From assembly GCF_014645695.1 (NCBI RefSeq), contig NZ_BMMF01000001.1, positions 1-64,000 on the forward strand: a DNA stretch of 64,000 bases. The letters are read 5' to 3'. Positions 24,377 to 32,666 of the stretch are shown here, one piece after another. The position numbers and the translations under genes are program-made. The notes under the pieces were generated by a model. It had not been told where the DNA came from, did not search any database, and saw only the letters and a list, made by a program, of their open reading frames with translations. How positions within the stretch are numbered: the first letter of the stretch is position 1; each line of letters opens with the position of its first letter. The DNA comes from Salinarimonas ramus. Its GTDB lineage: Bacteria; Pseudomonadota; Alphaproteobacteria; Rhizobiales; Beijerinckiaceae.

Positions 24377-26464
24377 ATGAGCGCCCCCATGACGCCCTCC
24401 CGCACACCCTCCTCCCGCACCCTGGTCGGCGTCGATGTCGGCGGCACCTTCACCGATCTCGCGTATTTCGACGAGGAGAGCCGCAGCTTCCGCACGGCGA
24501 AGGTGCCCTCGAACCGCGGCGACGAGGCGTCCGGCTTCCTCGACGGGCTCTCGGTCTTCGGCGCGGTGTCGGACCTCGGCGCCATCGTCCACGGCACGAC
24601 GGTGGGGACGAACGCGCTCTTGGAGCGCAAGGGCGCGCGCATCGGCGTGATCACGACGCGCGGTTTTCGCGACGTGCTGGAGATGCGCCGGCGCGATCGC
24701 CTGCACACCTGGGGCCTGTGGGGCGACTTCACGCCGATCACCGAGCGCCGCCTGCGCCTCGAGGTCGGCGAGCGCACGCTCGCCGACGGCACGATCCGCG
24801 AGGCCGTCGATCCGGCGGAGGTGGAGCGCGCCGTGCGCGCGCTGCTGGCGGAGGGCGCCGAGGCGCTCGCCATCGTCTTCATCAACGCCTACGCCAACCC
24901 GGCCAACGAGCGTGCGGCCCTCGACGCCGCCCGCGCGGTGTGGCCGAACCCGCACGTCTGCGCCTCCACCGAGATCCTCCCCGAGATCCGCGAGTTCGAG
25001 CGCTCCTCGACGACTGCGCTCAATGCCTACCTGATGCCGGTGGTCGCCTCCTATCTCGCGAAGCTGGAGGACGCCCTCGCCTCCGCGGCCTTCCCGGGCT
25101 CGTTCCACATCGTGCAGTCGAACGGCGGCGTGATGTCGACGCAGACGGCGCGGCGCCTGCCGGTGCGAACCGCCCTCTCGGGACCGGCGGCGGGCGTCAT
25201 CGCCGCCGCGGCCATCGCGCGGGCGGCAGGGGTCGAGAACATCATCACCGCCGATCTCGGCGGCACCTCCTTCGACGTCTCCCTCGTCGCCGGTGGCGAG
25301 GCGGCGCTCGCGGCGCAGACGACGATCGATTTCGGCCTCGTCATCCGCACGCCGATGATCGAGATCGCGACCATCGGCGCCGGCGGCGGCTCCATCGCCT
25401 CCGTCGATGCCGGCGGGCTGATCGCGGTGGGCCCCGAAAGCGCCGGCTCGCGTCCGGGGCCCGTCGCCTACGGCCAGGGCAACGAGCGTCCGACGCTCAC
25501 CGACGCCAACGTCGTGCTCGGGCGCATCAACGCCGAGCGCCCCATCGGCGGCAAGCTCGCGCGGCTCGACGTGGACGCCGCGCGCGCGGCCATCGCGCGG
25601 GAGATCGGCGAGCCGCTCGGGCTCTCGCCCCTCGACGCCGCGGAGGCGATCGTGAAGGTCGCCAACGCCAAGATGGCGGGCGCCATCCGCCTCGTCTCCA
25701 TCGAGCGCGGACACGACCCGGCGAAGTTCGCCGCCGTGCCCTTCGGCGGTGGCGGGGCGCTGCACGTCGGCGCGCTGATCCGCGACGTCGGGCTGAAATC
25801 GGCGCTCGTGCCGCGCTATCCGGGCGTCACCTCGGCGCTCGGCTGCATCATCGCCGACATCCGCCACGACCAGGTGCTGACGCTCAACCTCATGCTCGAC
25901 GGCCTCGACGAGGCGGCGCTCCAGGAGCGGCTCGTCGCGGCGGGGCATGAGGCGCGCGAGGTCGTCGCCCATGCGGGCCTCTCGACGGAAGGGATCGCGA
26001 TCGTCTTCGAGCTCGACATGCACTATGTCGGCCAGACCCACACCGTCGCCGCCCGCCTTCCCGCGGGCATCGGCAGCGATGCCGCGCCGGTGACGGCCGC
26101 GATCGTGCGCGCCGCCTTCGAGCAGGCCTACGGCGCCGCGTTCAGCCGGCTCCTGCCGGGCATTCCCGTGAAGATCGTCTCGCTGCGCACCGCCGCCATC
26201 GGCAAGCGCCCGAGCTTCGACCTGAAGGCGCTCGCGCCCATGCCGGACGCCAGCCTCGACAAGGCCGCACGGGGCACCCGGCCGGTCTATTTCGAGGGCG
26301 CGTTCCACGACACGGCGATCTATTCGCGCCTCGACCTCCCCGTCGGCGCCATCGTTCCCGGGCCCGCCATCCTCGAGCAGCCCGACGCCACCACCGTCGT
26401 CGACCCCGGCCTCATGGCCCACGTCGACGCTTTCGGCAATTTGATCGTCGAGCGCGGCGGGTGA
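24377..26464 (+). CDS. hyuA: Hydantoinase A/oxoprolinase family protein
   Basis: A 695-residue ATPase subunit of hydantoinase/oxoprolinase-type enzymes. The actin-like ATP-binding motif GVDVGGTFTDL lies just after a short Ser/Thr-rich lead. Further family blocks are VHGTTVGTNALLERKGA, SGPAAGVIAAA, DLGGTSFDVS and PFGGGGALH. HyuA phosphorylates the substrate amide oxygen and HyuB completes ring opening. The ATG at 24377 is chosen because AAGGAGA (24361-24367) lies 9 nt upstream and the family starts here; the frame is open further upstream only through the repeat element. It follows hyuB in an inverted subunit order. Confidence 0.93.
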   Translation: MSAPMTPSRTPSSRTLVGVDVGGTFTDLAYFDEESRSFRTAKVPSNRGDEASGFLDGLSVFGAVSDLGAIVHGTTVGTNALLERKGARIGVITTRGFRDVLEMRRRDRLHTWGLWGDFTPITERRLRLEVGERTLADGTIREAVDPAEVERAVRALLAEGAEALAIVFINAYANPANERAALDAARAVWPNPHVCASTEILPEIREFERSSTTALNAYLMPVVASYLAKLEDALASAAFPGSFHIVQSNGGVMSTQTARRLPVRTALSGPAAGVIAAAAIARAAGVENIITADLGGTSFDVSLVAGGEAALAAQTTIDFGLVIRTPMIEIATIGAGGGSIASVDAGGLIAVGPESAGSRPGPVAYGQGNERPTLTDANVVLGRINAERPIGGKLARLDVDAARAAIAREIGEPLGLSPLDAAEAIVKVANAKMAGAIRLVSIERGHDPAKFAAVPFGGGGALHVGALIRDVGLKSALVPRYPGVTSALGCIIADIRHDQVLTLNLMLDGLDEAALQERLVAAGHEAREVVAHAGLSTEGIAIVFELDMHYVGQTHTVAARLPAGIGSDAAPVTAAIVRAAFEQAYGAAFSRLLPGIPVKIVSLRTAAIGKRPSFDLKALAPMPDASLDKAARGTRPVYFEGAFHDTAIYSRLDLPVGAIVPGPAILEQPDATTVVDPGLMAHVDAFGNLIVERGG

Positions 26465-26492
26465 GATCGCCGTCCGCATCTCGCGCGACACG

Positions 26493-26641
26493 CTCCCCTC
26501 TCCCTCGTCGAGAGGGGCTGGGGGTGTGGGGCGTGCAAGACGATCACCGGCCCCGATGCCGTCTCCCGGAGCCCTTGGCGAACCATCCGAGAGCTTTCGA
26601 CGCCCCACACCCCCGACCCCTCTCCACGAGGGAGAGGGGAG
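26493..26641. repeat. Palindromic intergenic repeat element (copy 3)
   Basis: The left arm (26493-26534) and right arm (26600-26641) are complementary at 39 of 42 positions. Each begins or ends CTCCCCTCTCCCTCGT and carries the shoulder GGGGGTGTGGGGCGT. A 65-bp unpaired centre separates them. The element lies between hyuA and the hydrolase gene, directly comparable with copies 1 and 2. Confidence 0.8.
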
Positions 26642-26687
26642 ACCGTCGGCGCCCTTCATCCGCGATGACGTCAGAGGAACGAGCCTC

Positions 26688-27287
26688 ATGATCGACCCCG
26701 CCCGCACAGCCCTCCTCGTCGTCGACCTGCAGAACGACTTCGTCCATCCCGATGGCGCCTATGCCCGCGGCGGGCAGACGTCGGAGGCGATCGCCGCGCT
26801 GCCCGCGCGGGTGAAGCCGCTCGCCGACGCCATGCGCGCGGCGGGCGGGCTCGTCGTCTCGACGCAGTTCACGCTCCAGCCGGGTCGCGGCGGGGAGCCG
26901 CTGATCTCGCCGCATCTGAAAGCGATGCGCCCGTTCCTGCGGCGCGGCGACTTCCTGCCTGGCTCCTGGGGTCACGCGCTGGTCGATACGCTGCAGCCGG
27001 CCGACGTGGTGATCGAGAAGGTGGCCTATTCCGCCTTCTACATGACGCGGCTCGAATGGGTGCTGCGCAAGCTCGACGTCGACCGGCTCCTCGTCGCCGG
27101 CATCGTCACGAACGGCGGCGTCGCCTCGACGGTGCGGGAGGCGCACGTGCGCGACATCGAGGTCACGGTGCTGACCGACGGCTGCGCGGCCTTCTCGCAT
27201 GAGGTGCACGAGACGGCGCTCGCCGCGCTCGCGCCGGTGGCGCGCCTGGCGATGATCGCGGATGCCCTGGCGGAGATGCCGCGATGA
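26688..27287 (+). CDS. Isochorismatase-like hydrolase lacking the catalytic cysteine
   Basis: A 199-residue cysteine-hydrolase-fold protein (PF00857). D13 in VVDLQNDF and K111 in EKVAYSAF match two residues of the usual D-K-C triad. The third position, normally TN-x-CV, reads T141-N-G-G144-V, so the nucleophilic cysteine is glycine. Amide-cleaving members (nicotinamidase, N-carbamoylsarcosine amidase) need that cysteine; isochorismatases such as PhzD, which hydrolyse a vinyl ether, lack it. A vinyl-ether or other non-amide hydrolysis is therefore more likely than amidase activity. AGAGGA precedes the ATG. The stop overlaps the next ATG, coupling it to the flavoprotein. Confidence 0.87.
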   Translation: MIDPARTALLVVDLQNDFVHPDGAYARGGQTSEAIAALPARVKPLADAMRAAGGLVVSTQFTLQPGRGGEPLISPHLKAMRPFLRRGDFLPGSWGHALVDTLQPADVVIEKVAYSAFYMTRLEWVLRKLDVDRLLVAGIVTNGGVASTVREAHVRDIEVTVLTDGCAAFSHEVHETALAALAPVARLAMIADALAEMPR

Positions 27288-28684
27288 GCGTGGTGCGTTT
27301 CGAGACACCGGATTACGAGGTGGAGGCGCCGGTCCTCGTCGTCGGCGCGGGCGCGGCCGGCCTCGTCGCGGCGCTCGCGGCGAGGGCGAAGGGCGCCGAG
27401 ATCGTCGTGCTCGAGCGCGATCCCCTCCCGCGAGGCTCGACGGCGCTGTCCGCCGGCCTGATCCCTGCCGCCGGCACCCGCTGGCAGACGGCGGCGGGCG
27501 CGCAGGATTCGCCGGAGCTCTTCGCCGCGGATATCCTGGCGAAGGCCGAGAACGAGCCCGATCCCGCCGCCGTGAAGCGCCTCGCGGCGCTGTCGGGCCC
27601 CGTGATCGAGTGGCTGGCAGACGCGCACGGGCTCGACTTCTCGCTCGTGGACGACTTCCGCTATCCCGGCCATTCCGCTTATCGCATGCACGGCCTGCCC
27701 AGCCGCTCGGGTGAGGAGCTGGTCGACCGGCTGCGCCAGGCCGCGGAGGCGGCGGACGTCGCGATCCTCACGGGCGCCCACGTCACGGCGCTTTTCGCGA
27801 CGCCCGATCGCCGCGTCACCGGCGTCGAGATCGCGCGCCCGGACGGATCACGCGAGCGGATCGGCTGCGGCGCCCTGATCCTCGCCTGCAACGGCTATGG
27901 CGGGAACAAGGAACTGGTGGCGCAGCATATCCCGCAGATGCGCGACGCGCTCTATTTCGGCCATCCCGGGAACCAGGGCGACGCCGTGCTCTGGGGCGAG
28001 GCGCTCGGCGCGCGCACCCGCCATCTCGGAGGACATCAGGGCCACGGCTCGGTCGCGCATCCGCACGGGATCCTGATCACCTGGGCGACGATCATGGAGG
28101 GCGGCGTTCAGGTGAACGCCGAAGGGCGGCGCTTCGCCGACGAGAGCCAAGGCTATTCGGAGGCGGCGGCCGGCGTCATCGCTCAGCCGGACGCCATCGC
28201 CTTCACGATCTTCGACGCGCGCATCGCCGGCATCGCCCGCCAGTTCGAGGACTTTCGCCAGGCGGAGGCGCAGGGCGCGGTGATCGAGGCCGCGGACGCG
28301 ACCACCCTCGCCGAGCGGCTCGGGCTGCCGGCGGACGCGCTGGCGCACACCCTCGACGAGGTCGAGCGCCTGAAGGCGCAGGGCGGGACGGACACGTTCG
28401 GCCGCAGCTTCTCCGGCGTGAAGCCGCTCGTGCCGCCCTATCGCGCCGTGCGCGTGACGGGCGCGCTCTTCCACACGCAGGGCGGGCTCGTGGTCGACGA
28501 CGATGCGCGCGTCGTCGGCGAGGACGGCGGCCCGCTGCCGAACATGTTCGCGGCGGGCGGTGCGGCCTGCGGCGTGTCGGGCTCGAAGGCGTCGGGCTAT
28601 CTCTCGGGGAACGGGCTCCTCAGCGCCGTCGCCTGGGGCTACGCGGCGGGAGGCGCGGCCGCGGACGACGCGGCCTCGCGCTGA
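27284..28684 (+). CDS. FAD-dependent dehydrogenase of the fumarate reductase/tricarballylate dehydrogenase family
   Basis: A 466-residue flavoprotein. The dinucleotide-binding motif VLVVGAGAAGLVAALAARAKG is followed by a glutamate for the FAD ribose (VVLERD). The C-terminal FAD-binding block is FAAGGAACGVSGSKASGYLSGNGLLSA. The architecture is that of FAD-binding-2 proteins such as TcuA, fumarate reductase flavoprotein and 3-ketosteroid dehydrogenases, which oxidise or reduce a C-C bond next to carboxylates or ketones. No N-terminal heme or export signal is present, so it is cytosolic. It is the last gene of the catabolic run and ends base-to-base against the convergent ExoR-like gene. Confidence 0.85.
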   Translation: MSVVRFETPDYEVEAPVLVVGAGAAGLVAALAARAKGAEIVVLERDPLPRGSTALSAGLIPAAGTRWQTAAGAQDSPELFAADILAKAENEPDPAAVKRLAALSGPVIEWLADAHGLDFSLVDDFRYPGHSAYRMHGLPSRSGEELVDRLRQAAEAADVAILTGAHVTALFATPDRRVTGVEIARPDGSRERIGCGALILACNGYGGNKELVAQHIPQMRDALYFGHPGNQGDAVLWGEALGARTRHLGGHQGHGSVAHPHGILITWATIMEGGVQVNAEGRRFADESQGYSEAAAGVIAQPDAIAFTIFDARIAGIARQFEDFRQAEAQGAVIEAADATTLAERLGLPADALAHTLDEVERLKAQGGTDTFGRSFSGVKPLVPPYRAVRVTGALFHTQGGLVVDDDARVVGEDGGPLPNMFAAGGAACGVSGSKASGYLSGNGLLSAVAWGYAAGGAAADDAASR

Positions 28685-29500
28685 TCAGCGATCCGTCTGC
28701 AGGTGGCGCTCGAGATAGGCGAGCGCGCCGCGGCGATCGCTTTCGGTCGCATCGGCGAAGGCGTCGGCGTGGAGGTCCGCGATCCAGGAGGCGCCCACGG
28801 AATCCGCCGCGCCGTCGCGGGCGAGCGTCAGCCACATCAGGCCGAGGGAGCGCTGGCGCGGCACGCCGTCTCCGGTGACGAGCATGTTGCCGAGCACGGC
28901 CTGCGCGGCGACGTGCCCCTTCTCGGCGGCGAGGTGGAGCCAGCGCGCGGCGATGCGCGCATTGGTCTCGACGCCGTTTCCGTCGAGGTAGAGCCGCGCG
29001 AGGTTGTACTGCGCGTCCGCGTCGCCGAACCAGGAGGCGGCGTAGGAGAACATCTCGTGGGCACGCGCGGGGTTGCGCCGCACGTAGGTGCCGGGAATTC
29101 CGTCGAGAAAATAAGCACCGAGCGCCACGAAGGCGTTGGAGACGACGCCGGCGTCGAGCGCGTCCGGCGACTGCTCGGCGTGGCCGTCGGCGATCTTCGA
29201 GAAATATTCGAAGGCCTTGAGATCGTCGTGGGTCACGCCGTCGCCGGCCGCGTACATGCGCCCGAGCTTCCACTGGGCGAGCGTGTCCCCCTGCACGGCG
29301 GCGAACTCGAGCGCGCGCACCGCGCTCGCCTTGTCGCCGGCATTGTAGTCGCGCATGCCCGTGCGCAGCGCGTCGCGCACGGAGGCGAAGGGGGACTCCG
29401 CCTGCGTACGGGCCGCGTCGACGGCGAGCGCCGGCCCCGCGAGGAGGCCGAGCGCGATCGTCGTCGCGAGCGCGCGGGATGTCAGATCAGAGATCCGCAT
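28685..29500 (-). CDS. ExoR-like periplasmic Sel1-repeat protein
   Basis: A 271-residue exported protein. A cleavable signal peptide ends near ALA (about residue 26), followed by Sel1/TPR-like repeats: AVQGDTLAQWKLGRMYAAGDGV, FGDADAQYNLARLYLDGNGV, and KGHVAAQAVLGNMLVTGDGV. Length, order and the PFASVRDAL/AYFLDGIPG segments match ExoR of Rhizobiales. In Sinorhizobium ExoR holds the ExoS sensor kinase inactive in the periplasm and thus restrains exopolysaccharide production. ExoS/ChvI are not in this window. Its start lies inside the 3' end of ilvD (14-bp overlap), so it may be expressed from the ilvD transcript. Orthology is probable, not proven. Confidence 0.72.
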   Translation of the reverse strand: MRISDLTSRALATTIALGLLAGPALAVDAARTQAESPFASVRDALRTGMRDYNAGDKASAVRALEFAAVQGDTLAQWKLGRMYAAGDGVTHDDLKAFEYFSKIADGHAEQSPDALDAGVVSNAFVALGAYFLDGIPGTYVRRNPARAHEMFSYAASWFGDADAQYNLARLYLDGNGVETNARIAARWLHLAAEKGHVAAQAVLGNMLVTGDGVPRQRSLGLMWLTLARDGAADSVGASWIADLHADAFADATESDRRGALAYLERHLQTDR

Positions 29501-31217
29501 AGCACTGCTTTTCGCCCTTGCCGCCCGGATGGGTCACCGCGCCGTAGCGGGCGGGGCCGACCGTCTGGGCGAACTTCCAAACCACGCCCGAGCCGTAGGC
29601 CGTCTCCCGCGGCTGCCATTCCTGGCGGCGCCGGTCGAGCTCCTCGTCGGAGAGAAGAACGTTCAGGACGCCGTTGATCGCGTCCATCTCGATGATGTCG
29701 CCATCCTTCAGGAGGCCGATGGGCCCGCCCACGGCGGCCTCGGGCCCGACATGGCCGATGCAGAAGCCGCGCGTGGCGCCCGAGAAGCGCCCGTCGGTGA
29801 TCAGCGCGACCTTGTCGCCCATGCCCTGGCCGTAGAGCGCCGCGGTGGTGGAGAGCATCTCGCGCATGCCGGGGCCACCCTTGGGGCCCTCGTAGCGGAT
29901 GACGAGCACGTCGCCCTCCTGGTAGGCACGGTTCTTCACCGCCTCGAAACAGGCCTCCTCGCCGTCGAAGACGCGCGCGGGGCCCTTGAAGACCTGCTTC
30001 TCGGGGGGCATGCCGGCGACCTTCACGATCGCGCCCTCGGGGGCGAGGTTGCCCTTCAGGCCCACCACGCCGCCGGTGACGGTGATCGGCTTGTCGGCCG
30101 GGCGCACCACGTCCTGATCGGCGTTCCACTTCACCGAGGCCATGTTCTCGGCCATCGTGCGGCCGGTGACCGTCATGCAGTCGCCGTGCATGTAGCCCTG
30201 GTCGAGCAGCGTCTTCATCAGGAGCGGAATGCCGCCGACCTCGAAGAGATCCTTGGCGACGTATCGTCCGCCGGGCTTCAGGTCCGCGATGTAGGGCGTG
30301 CGCTTGAAGATCTCGGCGACGTCGAAGAGGTCGAACTCGATGCCGCATTCGTGCGCGATCGCCGGCAGGTGCAGCGCGGCGTTGGTCGAGCCGCCCGAGG
30401 CCGCGACCACGGTCGCGGCGTTCTCCAGCGCCTTGCGGGTGACGATGTCGCGCGGGCGGATGTTCTTGGCGATCAGGTCCATCACCATCTCGCCGGCCGT
30501 CATGCAGAATTGGTCGCGGATCTCGTAGGGCGCCGGCGCGCCTGCGGAGTAGGGCAGCGCGAGGCCGATCGCCTCGGAGACCGTCGCCATGGTGTTGGCC
30601 GTGAACTGCGCGCCGCAGGCGCCCGCCGACGGGCAGGCCACCTTCTCGAGCTCGGCGAGGTCCTCGTCCGACATGGCGCCGACGGAATGCTTGCCGACGG
30701 CCTCGAACACGTCCTGCACCGTGACGGGCTGGCCGCGGAACGAGCCCGGAAGGATCGAGCCGCCGTAGATGAAGACGGAGGGCACGTTCAGGCGGACCAT
30801 GGCCATCATCATGCCCGGCAGGGACTTGTCGCACCCAGCCATGCCGACGAGGGCGTCGTAGCCGTGGCCGCGCATGGTCAGCTCGACCGAATCCGCGATC
30901 ACGTCGCGGGACGGGAGCGAGGAGCGCATGCCCTCGTGGCCCATGGCGATGCCGTCGGTGACGGTGATGGTGCAGAACTCGCGCGGGGTCCCGCCCTGGG
31001 CCGCGACGCCCTTCTTCACCGCCTGCGCCTGGCGCATGAGGGCGATGTTGCAGGGTGCGGCCTCGTTCCAGCAGGTGGCGACGCCGACGAAGGGCTGGTG
31101 GATCTGCTTCTCCGTCAGCCCCATGGCGTAGTAGTAGGACCGGTGCGGCGCGCGCGCGGGCCCCTCCGTCACGTGACGGCTCGGCAGCTTCGACTTGTCG
31201 TACGTGCGCTCGCTCAT
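29487..31217 (-). CDS. ilvD: Dihydroxy-acid dehydratase IlvD
   Basis: A 576-residue cytosolic iron-sulfur enzyme that dehydrates 2,3-dihydroxy-isovalerate and -methylvalerate in valine, isoleucine and leucine synthesis. The likely cluster ligands are C56 (NEAAPCN), C129 (MAGCDKSLPG) and C201 (SAGACGAQF). Other blocks include MGHEGMRSSLPSR and ASGGSTNAALHLPA. The spacing and size resemble the [2Fe-2S] branch of the IlvD/Edd family. Sugar-acid dehydratases share this fold, but the motif set fits IlvD best. The ATG at 31217 has AAGGA upstream; a longer in-frame extension runs through non-coding leader. ExoR-like follows downstream. Confidence 0.9.
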   Translation of the reverse strand: MSERTYDKSKLPSRHVTEGPARAPHRSYYYAMGLTEKQIHQPFVGVATCWNEAAPCNIALMRQAQAVKKGVAAQGGTPREFCTITVTDGIAMGHEGMRSSLPSRDVIADSVELTMRGHGYDALVGMAGCDKSLPGMMMAMVRLNVPSVFIYGGSILPGSFRGQPVTVQDVFEAVGKHSVGAMSDEDLAELEKVACPSAGACGAQFTANTMATVSEAIGLALPYSAGAPAPYEIRDQFCMTAGEMVMDLIAKNIRPRDIVTRKALENAATVVAASGGSTNAALHLPAIAHECGIEFDLFDVAEIFKRTPYIADLKPGGRYVAKDLFEVGGIPLLMKTLLDQGYMHGDCMTVTGRTMAENMASVKWNADQDVVRPADKPITVTGGVVGLKGNLAPEGAIVKVAGMPPEKQVFKGPARVFDGEEACFEAVKNRAYQEGDVLVIRYEGPKGGPGMREMLSTTAALYGQGMGDKVALITDGRFSGATRGFCIGHVGPEAAVGGPIGLLKDGDIIEMDAINGVLNVLLSDEELDRRRQEWQPRETAYGSGVVWKFAQTVGPARYGAVTHPGGKGEKQCYADL

Positions 31218-31363
31218 AGCCCTCGTTCCTTCCCACAGACGCTTTGCCGCCCGCTTAACGACCCTTCGTGAGACGCTGGTCGCGCGGGCTCTCCTCATAC
31301 GCAAGCGGAACGGTTCCCGCCAAGAACCGCCCGATACCGCCGAGCCTTCGCCGACGCCGCATG

Positions 31364-31384
31364 CCGGGCCTCGGCGAGGCCCGG
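31364..31384 (-). promoter_or_regulatory. Stem-loop in the ilvD leader
   Basis: CCGGGCCT-CGGCG-AGGCCCGG forms a perfect 8-bp stem about 150 bp upstream of the ilvD ATG. No T-run follows on the minus strand, so it is not a classical attenuator terminator. It may be part of a leader structure or only GC-rich background. Confidence 0.35.
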
Positions 31385-31626
31385 TGCGCACGCTCGGATC
31401 GTCTCGGGGGAACGCTAAAGCGTTGAAAAGGCGAGCGTTTGTGACACGATGGACCATGCTCCCGGAAAGTGGCGGGATCGCGGCGCGGACCATGGCCGCA
31501 GCCGCCGCCCGGTTCGATGCGGCCCGTGTGTTGCGAGGCGGCAACATTTCGTGAGGCGGGCACGACCCGCGCGGCGCCCGGCGTCGGAACTCGCGACGCA
31601 GGATACGACGCGACGGGGCTGCGCGC

Positions 31627-31655
31627 TTGACGGTTCGCGTCGAGGTTGTCATAGT
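31627..31655 (+). promoter_or_regulatory. Candidate sigma-70 promoter of the AurF-like/ligase pair
   Basis: TTGACG (31627-31632) and CATAGT (31650-31655) are separated by exactly 17 bp, close to the vegetative consensus. The start codon lies about 75 bp downstream at 31732. No other promoter-like pair is as good in this gap. Confidence 0.5.
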
Positions 31656-31731
31656 CGACTGCAATTAAAAGTTACGTCGGTCAGGAATTGCCGCCGCGTC
31701 AACAACCCCGTCGCGAAGGGAGGCCCCGTCC

Positions 31732-32619
31732 ATGCAGATCGATCCGCAGCGCATCCAACGCCTCGTCTCGCTCTCGAAGAGCAAGGCCTACGATCCCTAC
31801 GAGCGCTTCGACTGGCCCGACAGCCTCGCCCTCGATCGGCTGTGGTGCGACGAGGATCTGCTGACCACCCACGGCACCGCGGTCCACGATCGCCTCTCGT
31901 TCGAGCAGAAGGCCGCGCTCAGCAAGTGGGAGGCGGTGAACTTCTTCAGCCTGAACGTGCACGGCATCAAGGGCGTCATGGAATTCGTCTCGCGCTGCAT
32001 CTACGAGGAGCGGTACGACGACATCTCGGAATACCTGCACATCTTCATCGCCGAAGAGAACGCCCACATGTGGTTCTTCGCGGCCTTCTGCCGGCGCTAT
32101 GCACGGACGATCTATCCGACACCCGCGTTCTCGACCGGCGACGTGCAGGATCGGCTGGAGGCGGACCTGTACATGTTCGCCAGCACCCTCGTCTTCGAGG
32201 AGTTCGTCGACTTCTACAATCACAAGGTCGGCACCAACCCGGACGTCGCCGACATCGTGCGCGAGATCAACCACCAGCACCATCTCGACGAGTCGCGGCA
32301 CGTCTCCTTCGGGCGGGAGGTGGTGAAGGATCTCTACGGCGAGATCCTGTCCCGCGACGGCTCGAACGAGACCCGCGAGCGCATCGCCCGCACGATCGAG
32401 GGCATCATCCGCTACTTCATCAGCCTGATGTACAACCCCCAGGCCTATATCGACGCGGGCGTCGTCGAGGCGTCGGGCTTCAAGACCGCGAGCGCGCTCC
32501 GCAACGCCCTGCGCACCGATCCGGCGCGGCGCGAGCATCACGGCGTCTGGTTCCGCCGCACGGCCGACTTCTTCCGCCGCTCGGGGCTGATCGAGGACGT
32601 CTCCTTCGTCACGCAATGA
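31732..32619 (+). CDS. AurF-like diiron oxygenase
   Basis: A 295-residue all-helical, cytosolic protein of the p-aminobenzoate N-oxygenase AurF family (PF11583). The ligand spacing is close to AurF: E109-x-x-H112 (EENAHM), E156 (VFEEFVD), H183, E187 and H190 (HQHHLDESRH), that is 27, 4 and 3 residues apart as in AurF E196-H223-E227-H230. E67 or E84 could supply the first glutamate. AurF-type enzymes oxidise amines to hydroxylamines or nitro groups; some relatives act on thioester-bound substrates. The next gene, 47 bp downstream, encodes a tRNA-synthetase-like ligase, which points to an amino acid or its ester as substrate. This is inferred, not shown. Confidence 0.82.
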   Translation: MQIDPQRIQRLVSLSKSKAYDPYERFDWPDSLALDRLWCDEDLLTTHGTAVHDRLSFEQKAALSKWEAVNFFSLNVHGIKGVMEFVSRCIYEERYDDISEYLHIFIAEENAHMWFFAAFCRRYARTIYPTPAFSTGDVQDRLEADLYMFASTLVFEEFVDFYNHKVGTNPDVADIVREINHQHHLDESRHVSFGREVVKDLYGEILSRDGSNETRERIARTIEGIIRYFISLMYNPQAYIDAGVVEASGFKTASALRNALRTDPARREHHGVWFRRTADFFRRSGLIEDVSFVTQ

Positions 32620-32666
32620 GGCACGCGCCGCGCCCGGCGGCGCGGACGCCAGAGAGGAGCGTCACC

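Larger units (their letters stand above)
31218..31731. other. Divergent intergenic region between ilvD and the AurF-like gene
   Basis: This 514-bp gap holds no convincing gene; short open frames lack start signals and family features. It contains a strong hairpin (31364-31384), a small palindrome AACGCT-AA-AGCGTT (31411-31424), and near the right end a good promoter (31627-31655) followed by an AT-rich stretch, CAATTAAAAGTTA. Both flanking genes are probably driven from here. Confidence 0.6.

Noticed and set aside
31195-31554. Short plus-strand frames in the ilvD-AurF gap as a small gene
   Set aside because: No ribosome-binding site, Arg/Ala-rich composition and overlap with the ilvD leader; more likely chance open frames.
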